Below, one piece after another: positions 40,601-51,500 of a stretch of 64,000 nt of DNA. Below the pieces are notes generated by a model that saw only the letters and a program-made list of their open reading frames with translations, did no database searches and was not told the DNA's origin. Source of the stretch: Membranipora membranacea (taxonomy: Eukaryota; Bryozoa; Gymnolaemata; Cheilostomatida; Membraniporidae); contig OU612068.1 in the NCBI GenBank assembly GCA_914767715.1, positions 8,246,001 through 8,310,000 of the forward strand, read 5' to 3'. Each line of letters begins with the position of its first letter. Position 1 is the first letter of the stretch. The translations under genes and the position numbers were made by a program.

Positions 40601-40735
40601 ACAGTTATACTGGGACAATTCAGCAATCCATTCAGAACAATAATGGATATGGTTGAATACTACAGCCGACATAAAGTCAATATCAAAGGCGCAGAGCACA
40701 CATATCTGGAAATTCCTGTGTTCAGAGATCGATGA
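25609..40735 (+). CDS. SHB-like: SHB/SHF-family SH2 adaptor protein
   Basis: Seen: 14 exons, 25609-25722, 26877-27066, 28772-29413, 30994-31378, 32382-32561, 33454-33614, 33872-34025, 35581-35717, 36249-36392, 36974-36988, 37553-37624, 38223-38307, 38529-38648 and 40552-40735. They total 2583 bp, 860 aa plus stop, all phases matched. The first 750 residues are mostly low-complexity Ser/Pro/Gln-rich with tyrosine motifs: YESPW (about residue 319), YDDPW (about 559) and DDQVYQNF. The C-terminal 100 residues form an SH2 domain: WYHGTIQR, FLIRES phosphotyrosine-binding arginine, then IKGAEH near the end. Known: SHB, SHD, SHE and SHF share YD/E-x-PW motifs and a C-terminal SH2 ending in an IKGAEHLSLLYPV-like stretch. 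They link tyrosine-kinase receptors to downstream effectors. Start: first ATG in the exon, with a basic N-terminus (MASKIKLFNKKLG). A 15-bp microexon (36974-36988) is unusual. AATAAA at 41314-41319 could be the polyadenylation signal. Confidence 0.9.
33057..33116. repeat. Palindrome and repeat based on ATCCTTACTCTG
   Basis: AGAGTAAGGATAATATCCTTACTCT is a near-perfect palindrome. The half ATCCTTACTCTGKGATATAA then repeats directly. A third related half (ATATCCTTACTCTGTAATAT) sits near 46040. This is probably a terminal motif of a miniature element. It lies in an intron of the SHB-like gene. Confidence 0.5.
34170..34212. repeat. Short palindrome (16-bp arms)
   Basis: CCATAGACTTAATATA and its near-complement TATATTGAATCTATGG enclose about 10 bp, in an intron of the SHB-like gene. 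The left arm also occurs at 20931. Confidence 0.5.
35786..35812. repeat. Tandem GGCGCCATATTC repeat
   Basis: Two full units and a partial third of GGCGCCATATTC stand next to the SINE-like sequence at 35835. Each unit contains the NarI-type palindrome GGCGCC. No function inferred. Confidence 0.5.
35835..35958 (-). mobile_element. tRNA-derived SINE (minus strand)
   Basis: Read on the minus strand, a box A-like sequence (TGTCAGGAGTGGTTTAAG) is followed about 30 bp later by a box B-like sequence (ATCGAATCCCG), the spacing of an RNA polymerase III tRNA promoter. The flanking sequence does not form a full tRNA, so a SINE head is more likely. Its first 49 bp are repeated in inverted orientation at 36143-36191. 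Confidence 0.55.
35910..36191. repeat. Inverted pair of SINE heads (49-bp arms)
   Basis: Arms 35910-35958 and 36143-36191 are inverted copies with a few mismatches, enclosing about 184 bp. Each arm itself contains the self-complementary stretch AGCTGGGCAAAGCCCAGCT. The similarity ends after GTATTC on the right copy but continues outward on the left one, which fits two SINE insertions in opposite orientation better than a DNA transposon. The unit lies just upstream of the adaptor exon at 36249. Confidence 0.6.
38035..38200 (+). repeat. Partial copy of the foldback-element arm
   Basis: About 160 bp here (for example TTGGTTTGGTCTGTCTGGTC, then GAGGGATCCC) match the arms of the 42735-45220 element, in the same orientation as its right arm. 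It ends about 20 bp before the 38223 exon of the SHB-like gene, so it lies directly upstream of that splice acceptor. Confidence 0.65.
39297..39444. repeat. Nearly perfect 148-bp hairpin (about 63-bp arms)
   Basis: Left arm 39297-39359 and right arm 39377-39444 are complementary along their length apart from a small bulge near CAAATG and one or two end mismatches. The loop is 17 nt. It lies in the intron between the two SH2-coding exons. It is immediately preceded by a 16-bp palindrome (CAAGGAGTACTCCTTG, 39275-39291). Such low divergence between arms implies a recent origin. Confidence 0.8.
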
Positions 40736-42734
40736 AGTAAGAACTCGACATATCGCTTGAAAAAGTTTGTATGTGGAAAGAATGGTGTATTGTCTTAGAT
40801 AGCACCATGATACATCAAAGATTGACAGAAGTATTCTGAAAGATTAGTTTCTTGCCATGATTGTGTCGGTGAATACATTTTCTATCTGAACCCATGTTGG
40901 TATCCAATACGTAAAGCTGGTAAGATGGTAGAAGTTTTGTATGTAAAGTGAAATGAAACATATAGTGCCGTTTTTATCTTTGTTACAACATTTGAGATTA
41001 TTGCTGTGTCACCTTGGTATTTTTTACCCTTTGTACCAGGGAGGGCGTATCGGACACCATTTCTGCTGTCTGCCCTCTATAGCCTAAATATCATGTTCAC
41101 CTTGCATTGCTCCAAGAGAAGCTTCTTGAAGGTACTCCAGTGGTTGTAAGAGGAGCTCAAGTTGTTTTGTTGTTTTGTTATATCCTTACAGATGCTCAGC
41201 TTACTCACAACAGTTTTTATTTTAAAATAAAAAGACTTTATTTTTTGTTATGATTTTATATTGCCATGGTTGTAGGCTATAAATTATGCAATTAAGTTAT
41301 CTGGAATCATTGGAATAAAGCTCTCTTTGTAGAGGCTAATTAGTTTTATTGTTCTTGCCTATGGAAATCAGGAACGACATGCTAAATGCCAAATGCTAAA
41401 GGCACTAAAATGCAAAATGCCAAATTGCTCAGAAGGGACGCAACTCCTTGGTTCAAATGGTGTTGCACTGTTTTGAGTTGACATTGTCCTACCTCAGGAC
41501 AAAAGGACACAACTTGAATAACTACCGTATACCATAATATGTTTCTGGCCTACCATATTGACCCACTCAGTTTATGACAGCCCCCCTTCCAGTAGTTGTT
41601 TCCTTTCATATCATACTCAACATCAACTTGAAAAAAAGCTTGTCAAGACGGGCTACATCTCTTAGTACTATGGTAATCCAACAGGCAGGACAAAATATAA
41701 TCAACGTCCGCTGTACATGTCCGCTGACATGCATAGTATTATTGGTTGGTTGGTTTATTTTGTCACAAACATATAAAGTTTGCTACGAGAATTGGATTCT
41801 TATACCCGAACAAGGAGTAAGATGTCGGAGAAGGATGTCTGCACTTAACTCTGACCCGCCAAAGTACACAGAATATTCCATACTATGAATTCTAACTTTA
41901 TTATTTGAAACTTAGTTTACAAAAACATATCACTCCAGCATACTATCAGAGTCTAAACAAAAGAAACTAGCTTCTTAGCAATGAACTCCCTCAGGTCGTT
42001 GCTCTTAGTATAAGTTTGAAAGCTTGAGATAGGTTTGAAGGTTCACACCCTGATCTCAACTGAACTGTAATAAGGATGCTCTCCCTTTTATAATACCCCA
42101 AAATCCTGAGCCATACCTGAACTGACCTGGCTGAGTTTGCCTATTTCCTAATTTTTTTACCTGATATGAACTGGGCTGTTCTGACCCACTTCTTAACCCT
42201 CGGACAACTGGGAAGAAAGCTTAGTGTTAGGGAACCTGACTGGTGGGAAACAAGAGAGGAAACCTGACATAGAGGACTTGCTGTTTAAGGTAGTCGTTTT
42301 ATAATGACAGTGGCTATGTTGCCTAGGGCCCTGTTATTTTTCACTGTATATGTTGTACAACTATGGCTCAAAACAATTTGCATTTGCAATTTGCATTTGA
42401 TGATGTAAACAAACCCTTATAAGCAGAGGTCCCAAGGTACCTCACATAGTAAATTAGCAGACGGCTGATCAGCATCAAACAATCTATATACCACCTCAGT
42501 AGTGGATGATACTAAGTTATCAAGTCATAGCAGATAGCAGAGGTCACCAATATTTGTATACCACCCCTGTAGTGGATGATACATCACATAATAGCGGGTT
42601 AGGAGATCATGATCTCAAGCCACTATACCCCCTCAGAAGGGGAAGATACAAAGTATATATCACATTTCAATATCAGGAGTTATTATACCAGTTATAGAGA
42701 GGAGACTACTCCCACACTAGGAAAATAATCGCAA
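40736..42734. other. Intergenic region after the adaptor gene
   Basis: It contains the likely 3' untranslated region of the SHB-like gene up to about 41320, a solo arm related to the 8328 element near 41636, and a minisatellite at 42486-42660. No gene seen. Confidence 0.5.
42486..42660. repeat. Degenerate minisatellite, period about 65-75 bp
   Basis: Three diverged units begin with TATACCACC..AGTGGATGATAC or TATACCCCC..AGGGGAAGATAC. It abuts the left arm of the foldback element. Non-coding. Confidence 0.5.
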
Positions 42735-43218
42735 TCCCTATGCTAATCCCTACATAGAACACAAGGGCCTCCTGAGCACCTGTTACTGATAAACCTAAAC
42801 AGAGTCAATGTGTCTTTAAAACACTAATGGTAATTTTTGGAGTTTTTTCAAAATTACCATCTTGAAAAAGTGGTAGGGCCATGGCCCCCCTGCCCCCTGA
42901 GAAATGGTCATATTTATTGTCATCTAAAAATGTGAAGCGGGAGTAAGAGAGGGAGAGGTTGCGTTACCAGTCTAGTGGGATCCCTCCAAGATGACCGGAC
43001 AGACCAAACCAATAAAAAAAGTTACCTGCGTCGTCATTAGTTCATAGTAGCCTAATTCTCGCTGATACTAAATTTCTGAAAGTCTATGAGATATGACTAA
43101 ACTATCAAAATAAAACACAACAAAACAATAGATGTAAACACTGAAAATCCATATGGGACTCACAAGTTCTCAGTTGATGTTCTATGTATTATCTATAAAT
43201 GATTCTACTCACTATAAC

Positions 43219-43305
43219 TGCCTTAACTTCCAGGAATTATGTGTAAATCAAATATCAACGCAGAGCTATAGCGGATTCTCAGTAAAGTTACAGTGAGCTC
43301 AAAAG
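43219..43305. repeat. Repeat with an inverted partner at 47768-47855
   Basis: The block from GCCTTAACTTCCAGGAATT to CAGTGAGCTC recurs as its reverse complement at 47768-47855 with a few mismatches and indels. It is inside the foldback element, while its partner is 2.5 kb outside it. Confidence 0.65.
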
Positions 43306-44282
43306 CACTGTAAAGAAGTTCGCCATATTTTTCAACCAAATTGGTCCTCTATATATATATAAACTTTTATTGCAACAACCATCATCCGAAGATGTTCTCC
43401 CTGATGTGCAAAGGAACCAAAACAAAAAAAACAATCGAAATAAAATCAAGGGAATAAAACTCAATTTAATGAAAACAGATGTTTTGACAATGCAAACTTA
43501 TATGTACGTAGAGTTGTTGATGAACGAAGATGTTGATGAAGGTTGTTAAAAGAAGTAGTCATATGAATCAAAAAGAAGTTTTTGAATCAAAAAAAAGTTT
43601 CTATAGTAAATGAGTACCACTGTCTTTAAATGCACTAAAGGAGAGGGGGAGGGTGTTGATGGAGCTACCAATTATGGCCTAAAAGCTCATTAGCTTTCAG
43701 CGCAAAGAAAATCCACAAAATATCTGTTCAATTTTATGCCGAATTATGTTTTCTGCGCTCTGAAACTTTTTATTGATTGCTGTAATCATTTCAAAGTATG
43801 TTTTCCATTAGAAGTCAAAAAGTATTGAAACAAAAAGAAAATTAAGCATAACATAGAAAAATCATAGTCGTAACGGATAATAGAATTAACTAAATGTGTA
43901 TGTCAGTGATATGCTGATACAGATAATGCTTTAATGAATCTCTCTGAACCCTTGTAATGGGTTGTTATAGTTATAGTTAATGCTATAGTTTGTTGTTGTA
44001 CACAGAAAAACCCTGCATTAGGCTCATGATCTTATTCACATAAACTTTCCTCGTTCGACATTAATTGTCATCCTAGCATGTTGTATCTACAGGCAAGTTT
44101 GTGTTGTCCCTTCTAACAGTTGCAGGCATGCAAACTTATAAAATTTTTGAACTGACATGGGTGGTAAACCTAGATGTTAGATTCATACAATCGGTTTTTA
44201 CAATTAGGTTCAAAATTAGAAAAAATGGTGGCATAGAGGCACAGAGTTTCCTCAATGCAATTTCAATTGCAATTTCAACCAC

Positions 44283-44497
44283 AATTGTCGTGATTTTTTC
44301 AAAAAAAATCTGAACTCGCAATACACATCAGTAGACCATATCTAATAATATCCCAAAATATCTCAACCAGTAAGCATGATTTCACAATTGTCGTAATTTC
44401 TGACCTCAAAATTACGACAATTGTGAAATATTCTGATACTACATCCACCCCAGTCACAAATGTCGTAATTTTTGCATGAAAAATTGCGATATTTGTG
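44283..44497. repeat. Cluster of hairpins built on CACAATTGTCGTAATTT
   Basis: Arms 44379-44399 and 44408-44428 are perfectly complementary over 21 bp. A second hairpin (44455-44473 with 44479-44497) uses a variant of the same motif with two mismatches. A third half-copy is at 44283. All are in the middle of the foldback element. Confidence 0.7.
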
Positions 44498-45220
44498 AAA
44501 TTTTGTGATTTATTTTCCTTTTTCAATTCTTTGCTTACAACAATGATCTATTTTATATTGTTATCCTTTGAGACCTTAAATTTTAAAGCAGATGCAATGT
44601 CAGATTTTGCAGAGGATAAATTATGGATTTATTGGTAGGTTGCCAAATCTGCCTGAAAATATGAACAGTATGAGAAACGACAACTCTCTTGGTACCAGTG
44701 TAGTATTGTAAACTGTCCGCCGCGCGAAAAACAACCCCGAGACACTTTACAATATTGTAAACTGTCCCGGGGACACTTTACAATAAAAACAGTCCCATAT
44801 GGATTTTCAGTGTTTACATCTATTGTTTTGTTGTGTTTTGTTTTGATAGTTTAGTCATATCTCATAGACTTTCAGAAATTTAGTATATATCAGTGAGAAT
44901 TAGGCTGCTATGAGCTAATGACGACCCAGGAAACTTTTTTTATTGGTTTGGTCTGTCTGGTCATCTTGGAGGGATCCCACTAGACTGGTAACGCAGCCTC
45001 TCCCTCTCTTACTCCAGCTTCACATTTTTAGATGACGATAAATATGACCATTTCTCAGGGGGCAGGGGGGCCATGGCCCTACCACTTTTTCAGTATGGTA
45101 ATTTTGAAAAAACTCCAAAAATTACCATTAGTGTTTTAAATACACATTGACTCTGTTTAGGTTTATCAGTAACAGGTGCTCAGGAGGTCCTTGTGTTCTA
45201 TGTAGGGATTAGCATAGGGA

Positions 45221-46167
45221 TAGCACTGATGAAGCTGTTTGATAATGGCAAATTTCAGCTTGTTATGAGATTTAGAGTTCATCAATACATCTAAAGCTGA
45301 AACATGTGAGCTATCATTGTGCGCCGTCCTAAAACATACCATGGGCCAAACTTGAACCAACAGCCTTTGAACATTCCATGATCTAAATTGGTTGCGAGGG
45401 AGATTGAGGTTGTCAAAGTTCAATATTGACAAGTTCACGGCATGTCATCCCAAAATCCTTCTATGTGGTGGTCAATTAAGTTTTGGATTCATTGATAATT
45501 TATCATATATTTGAATGACTATAGATCCTCATCTTCACTCTCAGCCGGAAAATTTTTTCATATTTTTTATTGTGCATTCCATGTAATATGTTCACCAATT
45601 TTTTTCAATTCTAAGTATCGATCACAATAGGGATAAGATTATGTACTTCCCTGTAACCCTAAGATCCATGTGGCCAATTTAATGTCAATTTTCTTCTCAA
45701 AAATGGCTGGAATGCTCTAAAACTGACTCTGATTTTTGAAATTTTCCTAGGGGAGGTCTCCCAACCCCCCCCCTAGCGGGAAGGCCCTCCTGCACCCATC
45801 CCGCCTGGCCCTACCACTTTGAAACCCATGGATATAGCCCTGGTGCCTGGTGAGGTTGTCAGTGTTCACATATCTGACACCCAGTTGCCTGAGTTGTACC
45901 AAAAGATCTGAGTAATAGTTGTTGAGAGCACTGCCCTCAATTGTTCATGATTGTGTTTAGCATACAACAAACGAATATGATATTGTGTATATATGTGAGT
46001 ATACTGAGTTACGCGGATATAATATAATGGTTGTTACAGAATATCCTTACTCTGTAATATCGGTAATCGGCAAAATCATTACGAGCTATACAGTTCATTG
46101 GGCGAGCTGAGTACTTGATAATAAAAGAATCACCTGCAGTCTGGAGATTCTATCAGCTCTATGTGAG
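45221..46167. other. Intergenic stretch before the GPCR pseudogene
   Basis: AT-rich sequence with a C-run near 45765 and an ATATCCTTACTCTG repeat half near 46040. No gene seen. Confidence 0.5.
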
Positions 46168-47386
46168 ATGGAGTTAAATTCTACAGCTGTATTCCCTGAT
46201 AGCATTAATAATACACTAAATATTAGCAAAGTGAATGAAACTGATTATCAGCGAAACGCTGCCGTAACTGTATTCAATCTGTTCATATCGTCCTTGGCAG
46301 CAGTACTGGGCGTTTCATTAAATGCCACCAACATCGCTATCCTTGTGTCTGGTGAGAAAACTGGAAAGGGGGTCAAACTTCAGCTTATACATTTATCGAT
46401 CATTGATATGGTAGCAGCTATTCTCTCGACATCAACACTCTTTACCCTCATTCCATCTTAAGCTCTCTCACCGCTCCATTCTGTAAGATTCCTCTTTGGT
46501 TAATATACTCACTATTGTATGTGAGTTTTCTTTGCAACACTGCTATCAGCTTAGAGCGGTTTGTAGCAGTTTTCTTTCCTCTAAAGATTCATAACTACAC
46601 AACAAAATGGAAGTTGTCAGTGATTGGCCTATGCTGGATTATAAGCCTTGCGATGCATTATGCAGACCTTATATATTAAAGGATGCTACACAACGTCATG
46701 TGAATGAGGACAGTAGAAATAGATGTCTGTCGGTTAATGGTTGGCTCCAGCAGTTGGATAATAAATTTTCCATGATTGTAACCCTGAAATATTTGATCCC
46801 TACATTCACAATGATCACATATTACCTGGCTAACGTTGTAAGACTACATAAGAGGCAAAGAACAAACAGATGCACCCGAAACCAGCAGGAACACAATGTA
46901 TGTACTATTTACAGTTGTCCTCATGAGATCCATGTAATTTTGAGATCAACCACCAATCGTAGTGTTGTTATCCTCACGTTAAATTATGAGGGAAAAAGGA
47001 ATCTGACTAAGCTATGATAACAAATTAATTTTAATAGAAGGTACCGTAAATGCTGATGGCGGAGGCAACATGGACATTGGTGGTAATGCTACCTAGTTCT
47101 ACTCTCGAACCTCTCAGTCTGACCGTTGGCTTTCAGTTCCCACCAGAGACAGCTTACATCATATATTTGCTACTGTTAGTCAATGTATTTTCTGCACCAA
47201 TCATCTATTATACTGTGAGCATCAATTACAGGGTAAGAGATTTATCCTGCCGTTCCCTTCTATCATTCACTGAATATTTATATATCAATGCCTGCATCTG
47301 TTAGCAGTTCATGACATTTGAGCTAATACTGTGCTCAATTTTAGGACCGCCGTCATGAACATGTATTTGGAGCACAGAAAATTTAG
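46168..47386 (+). pseudogene. Rhodopsin-class GPCR with apparent frameshifts
   Basis: From ATG 46168 the frame shows an N-terminus with N-glycosylation sites (NST, NNT, NIS, NET), TM1 (LNATNIAIL) and TM2 (HLSIIDMVAAI), then a stop at 46459. In another frame TM3 follows with a conserved Cys and an ERF motif (the DRY position), then TM4 with its Trp. In a third frame come a Cys-containing loop and TM5 (YLIPTFTMITYYLANVVRLH). A probable intron follows 46897. TM6 (MLMAEATWTLVVML) and TM7 (NVFSAPIIYY) are in 47038-47232, and a short tail exon in 47345-47386. Three single-base-type lesions, near 46455, 46670 and 47050, break an otherwise continuous receptor. Ligand unknown. Assembly indels are an alternative, but the neighbouring genes show none. 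Confidence 0.7.
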
Positions 47387-48589
47387 GATGGATAGTTTAA
47401 TATTTTAGTGCAATACGAAGAGTTTACTGAGAAAACTGAAAAATAGAATCTCTAATAAAAGAGGTGGTACATATGATATTGAAAGAAGGGGCAACAGGAG
47501 CGTGACTGTAGATACATCAGGCTAGGATTACTGTCAATGCTGAAAAAGAAAAGCTGATGTGGACATGATCATGATGAGTCTTATGCGGGCTTTTTCAGTA
47601 TGAAAACATAAATCGTCATGAAAATTGAAGAGATATGTGTATTTTTATCACATGGAAAGTTAAGAAACTAAGAACATTTAGCCATAATGAGCGCCACAAG
47701 CCCATAAACATCTCCCCCCTTCCCTTAGTGCACTTGAAGAAACAGTGGCTCTGATTACTATGGTGTTTGGGAGCTCACTGTAACCCTACTGAGAACCCGC
47801 TGTAGCTCTGCGTTGATATTTGGTTCACACACAATTCCTGGAAGTTAAGGCATCCATGGTAAGTAGGATGATTTTCACACTGCATACTGGATACCGCATA
47901 ATGCATAGTACACCAGTCACGTAGAGAGCATATTAGTCCCAGGTGAATAATCAGTATTTAGACTGATTGTTTAGCCATGTTTTATATATTGTTTTCATAG
48001 TATAATTATTTCTGATAGACTGAGAATGAATATATAGCAGTAGTTACATGTTGATGCTTTAAAGATGCATCTACTGCGTAGCTGGTGATGAGAATGTCAG
48101 ATCTGTTACCAGGTTATCAGACCTGTATCAGGCTTTTAATTAGTAGTTCATCTAGATTGCCAGATCTTATGGTTTATGATATGCCGTTATTCCGATTCAT
48201 CACTGTCATAATTTTAAGTAATGACTCTCATCAATGTCTCCTCTCCTGTGGCTGCGTTAGGTTTAATTTTGGGTGCAGAAGAGTAGATAACCTCTAATCT
48301 AATGCTGGTTGTTTTAGAGCATTGTAATTAATAAAATGGGTAAAATGGAAATCGTTATTGTAGTTGTTTGAAAAAAGAGATTATCGTTTTATTAATCAGC
48401 TAAATGTTATAACACAGATTGCTCATATTATGTGTACCTGAGAATTGTCAAGAAAGCATTATATTCATCATAATTTAAAACATGGATAGATTAAATCAAA
48501 AGGTAGAAAAACAAGCGGTAGATGCAGAAAACAGCAGAATGAAGAAAAATAAGATATAGGAAGTCGCTTGTTACATAACTATCTTAATT
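47387..48589. other. Convergent intergenic region
   Basis: It contains the partner of the 43219 repeat (47768-47855) and a minus-strand AATAAA at about 48388-48393 that could end the 48590-59023 gene. No gene seen. Confidence 0.5.
47768..47855. repeat. Inverted partner of 43219-43305
   Basis: It starts GAGCTCACTGTAACCCTACT and continues to GGAAGTTAAGGCA. It is the reverse complement of the 43219 block with scattered differences. Confidence 0.65.
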
Positions 48590-51500
48590 TTATGTGTCTG
48601 CTGCGTCTTTTTGTGAAGCATGCTCACTCTCACTGAGGTCTTCCTTTGATGCTAGAGGTAGAATGGATTCTACGATGCATTTATATCGGGGATCATTTTT
48701 GTATCCTGCAAAAGAGAAGTTTTGTCACAGCGTAAGTGTTTTGCTGACATTAAGTTCTAAATGCAAACTGCATAATATTTATAGTAGACTTCTTAGCAAC
48801 GGCAGCTCCCTCCATCATTTTTGGATGAAACTTATGACTTCAGCAAATGTTTAACCTTTGAGCGATAGGAGCTGTAATCGATTGCGTTCATTGTAAATGT
48901 TTCTCTTTTGCTTTTTTCGAGTAGTACATGTTCGAGAACTCCGCTTATTTTCCTTCTATTTTTTTCCATCAAAAATAAGTTCACGTGCTTTAAATAAGGA
49001 TGTTCTAAATACTAGTTAATCTCCTGTCTCACACATAACACATTGAATATCTAATACTACAAATTAAAGAGATCGCACCCTTTATTTGTTTCTGTTCTCA
49101 CTTTTATAAACTTTAGAAGGGAACAATTTCTTTTTTGCTGGCACAGAACTGTCCTCTCCATAAAATGACGCAGCATAAAACTGATCCTCCGATGATGTTG
49201 AGCTAACTTCCCCTTCGTGTTGCTGAAAAAATCAGGTTAGAAGTCAGATCTGCTCCTCAATATTCTAACATTAACATATTTAACAGTCTGATCTTTATTG
49301 GCTCATTCTACATCCACAGACACCTGAATAATACATCAGCAGCAAGAGTACACCAACGCCCAGCATAATCGTCTCAGTTCTGAATTTTCAAACTCATAAC
49401 CACAAGAAATCTGTACCACTAATGTGAGATTTTCCTCACCTGAAAAGACCTGGTATCATCCCCTGTATCACAGGTCGGTATGTACTCATTGTCGTCAAGT
49501 TCTACAGAACTATGAGTGCTGCTTGATATCAAAATAGAGCTGCCTGGAAATATGGATAACTCTGATGTGTCTAGCTTTCCTTCAAATACATATTCAAAAA
49601 CATGCAGTGATATCATATTACAATTTCTCTTGTTTCTTTGTTCCAATATGATAACATGGGTGCAGCCATGTACAAAATTTCTTTTTTTTCAGAGTGGTAA
49701 GGCACATTGATATGATGCATTATGTTTGAGGTCTCTATATTTACAACTACATTAGTAGGCTTCAATCTCAGTGTAATGACGGTATGCGACTATAAACCGT
49801 TTTCAGTTGACGCATCAATAAAAAAATCTATCATTTAGAAAACGACTGTCTTTGTAATAATAACCCTTATGATTCTTCCAAAGTGATTAACCTTTTGTGA
49901 GGGTTATCAAATAAATTATCTTGAAATTATTAAATGCTCAGACAAAAAGAGAGGAAAACTCCATTACCAATGAAGCCGGTGAAAGTGATTCATTCATATA
50001 CCGATTCCATCTGGACCCTTATCAGGCTCAAAATAAATCTGATTCATAATTATCTGCACTTATGTTATGATGGTGAATGAGACCGAGTGTGCTCAGAAGC
50101 AATTTAACTTTACCCTGTCTAGCCTGTTTGTATCGCCGAGTTACTTTCCTACTTGCAGCCATAATCTCCATCTGCAAACAGGAACATGAGAACAATTAAC
50201 TGATATGTTATTTGAATTATTATATATCTATAAGCTGTTGCGGAGAGGGGCAACATTCTGTCCTTATTGTGTTGACATAGGCAGCTGGCAGCTGCAGCAG
50301 GCAGCAAACTAGTAGGGAAGCCTTCTCAACAAAAAATTGCAGACGCAAAGAATTAAAATTTTTGTGGGACGGGAGGGGTGGTTATAGGAGATTCTGAAGC
50401 AATAGAACACTTAATCAACTATTGTATCAGTTTCTGGGAGTACTAGCAAGGATGGTCATTTGCAAATTTGGCATCTTGCCAGCTTTTGTTTGCTGTAATC
50501 TGAATGATTGATAATTATTACCTGCAGGCCTCTCACCGATGCAGCAGATGAGACAGATTCTGTCCCTATAATCGTAGACAGCTCCGATCTACCAGTCCAT
50601 CCTGTACCTAAAATATCGACAATTTGGAGATTTAAGTTTAACATGCGATTTAGTTTAACTTCAGGGGGAGGGGGTGTGCCTCAACTCAGTCATGTTACAT
50701 AACGTAAACAATATTACATCATCAATGTGCGCTGAATTGATAATTTTTACGGATTTGATATTGAATGACTCACCTGTACCTGTTGTAGAGGGATAGGCTG
50801 AGGAGAAATCCCATTCTAGCTCCTCCTCCGCTACAATCCCTAATAAAAAGTGCAAAGTGAAAGTTCAAGGGTATTGTTATATTAAAACGTATTGTAATGT
50901 AAAATATAAACAAGCTGTGTGTCATCTTACACTGGAAAACTTCAGAATACAATAATGTGAAGTCTCAACTAATCACGGCATCAAAAACGCAACTGGATGA
51001 GCCAAATTAGTCACTAAGACCTATTGCATAGTATGTTCGTTATGTGATAAAGAAAGGACATTTAAAGCGAACTCTGCATTATGGAAAAGGGAGGCGGCGA
51101 TCCCCATAAAAAAACATTTCTCACTAGAATTGCTTTGGGGTTAGACATTTTAATGATAATAATATATAATATACCTGCAGATGCTAAGTTCTTGTCTTGT
51201 CTTTGTCGGACCTCCTGCTTTCTTATACAGTCAATGTGTGAGATTTGCAGAGGAGGTGATATCACTTTAACTTCATCCATCCCATCATTTGCCTTCTTAT
51301 GTGTTTTTAATTTTTTGAAACATTCAAAAAAATCAGTAGAGTCATTTAGCTGCAGTGCATTGTTCATGGTATCACCTAAGGCCCTTTGGTCGATAGTATT
51401 GCCCTTTGGCAGGTTGCGTAACCATTTCGTGACAGGCTCAGCTTTCAGAGTGCTGGTTTGACAGCTGATAGCACTAACATCTGAAAGATGATAGGACAGT

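Larger units (their letters stand above)
42735..45220. mobile_element. Foldback-type element with about 430-bp inverted terminal arms
   Basis: Left arm 42735-43160 and right arm 44791-45220 are inverted copies with scattered mismatches. The outer ends read TCCCTATGCTAATCCCTAC and its complement; the inner ends read CATATGGGACT and its complement. The 1.6-kb middle has no convincing ORF but holds several hairpins. Known: very long inverted arms with little or no coding capacity define foldback or non-autonomous DNA elements. No transposase is visible, so the superfamily is unknown. A partial arm is also in the SHB-like gene (38035-38200), showing that the sequence is dispersed. Confidence 0.75.

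Noticed and set aside
51081-51461. 126-codon plus-strand frame
   Set aside because: It is the antisense of the 51175-51480 exon, which has proper splice sites and phase on the minus strand.
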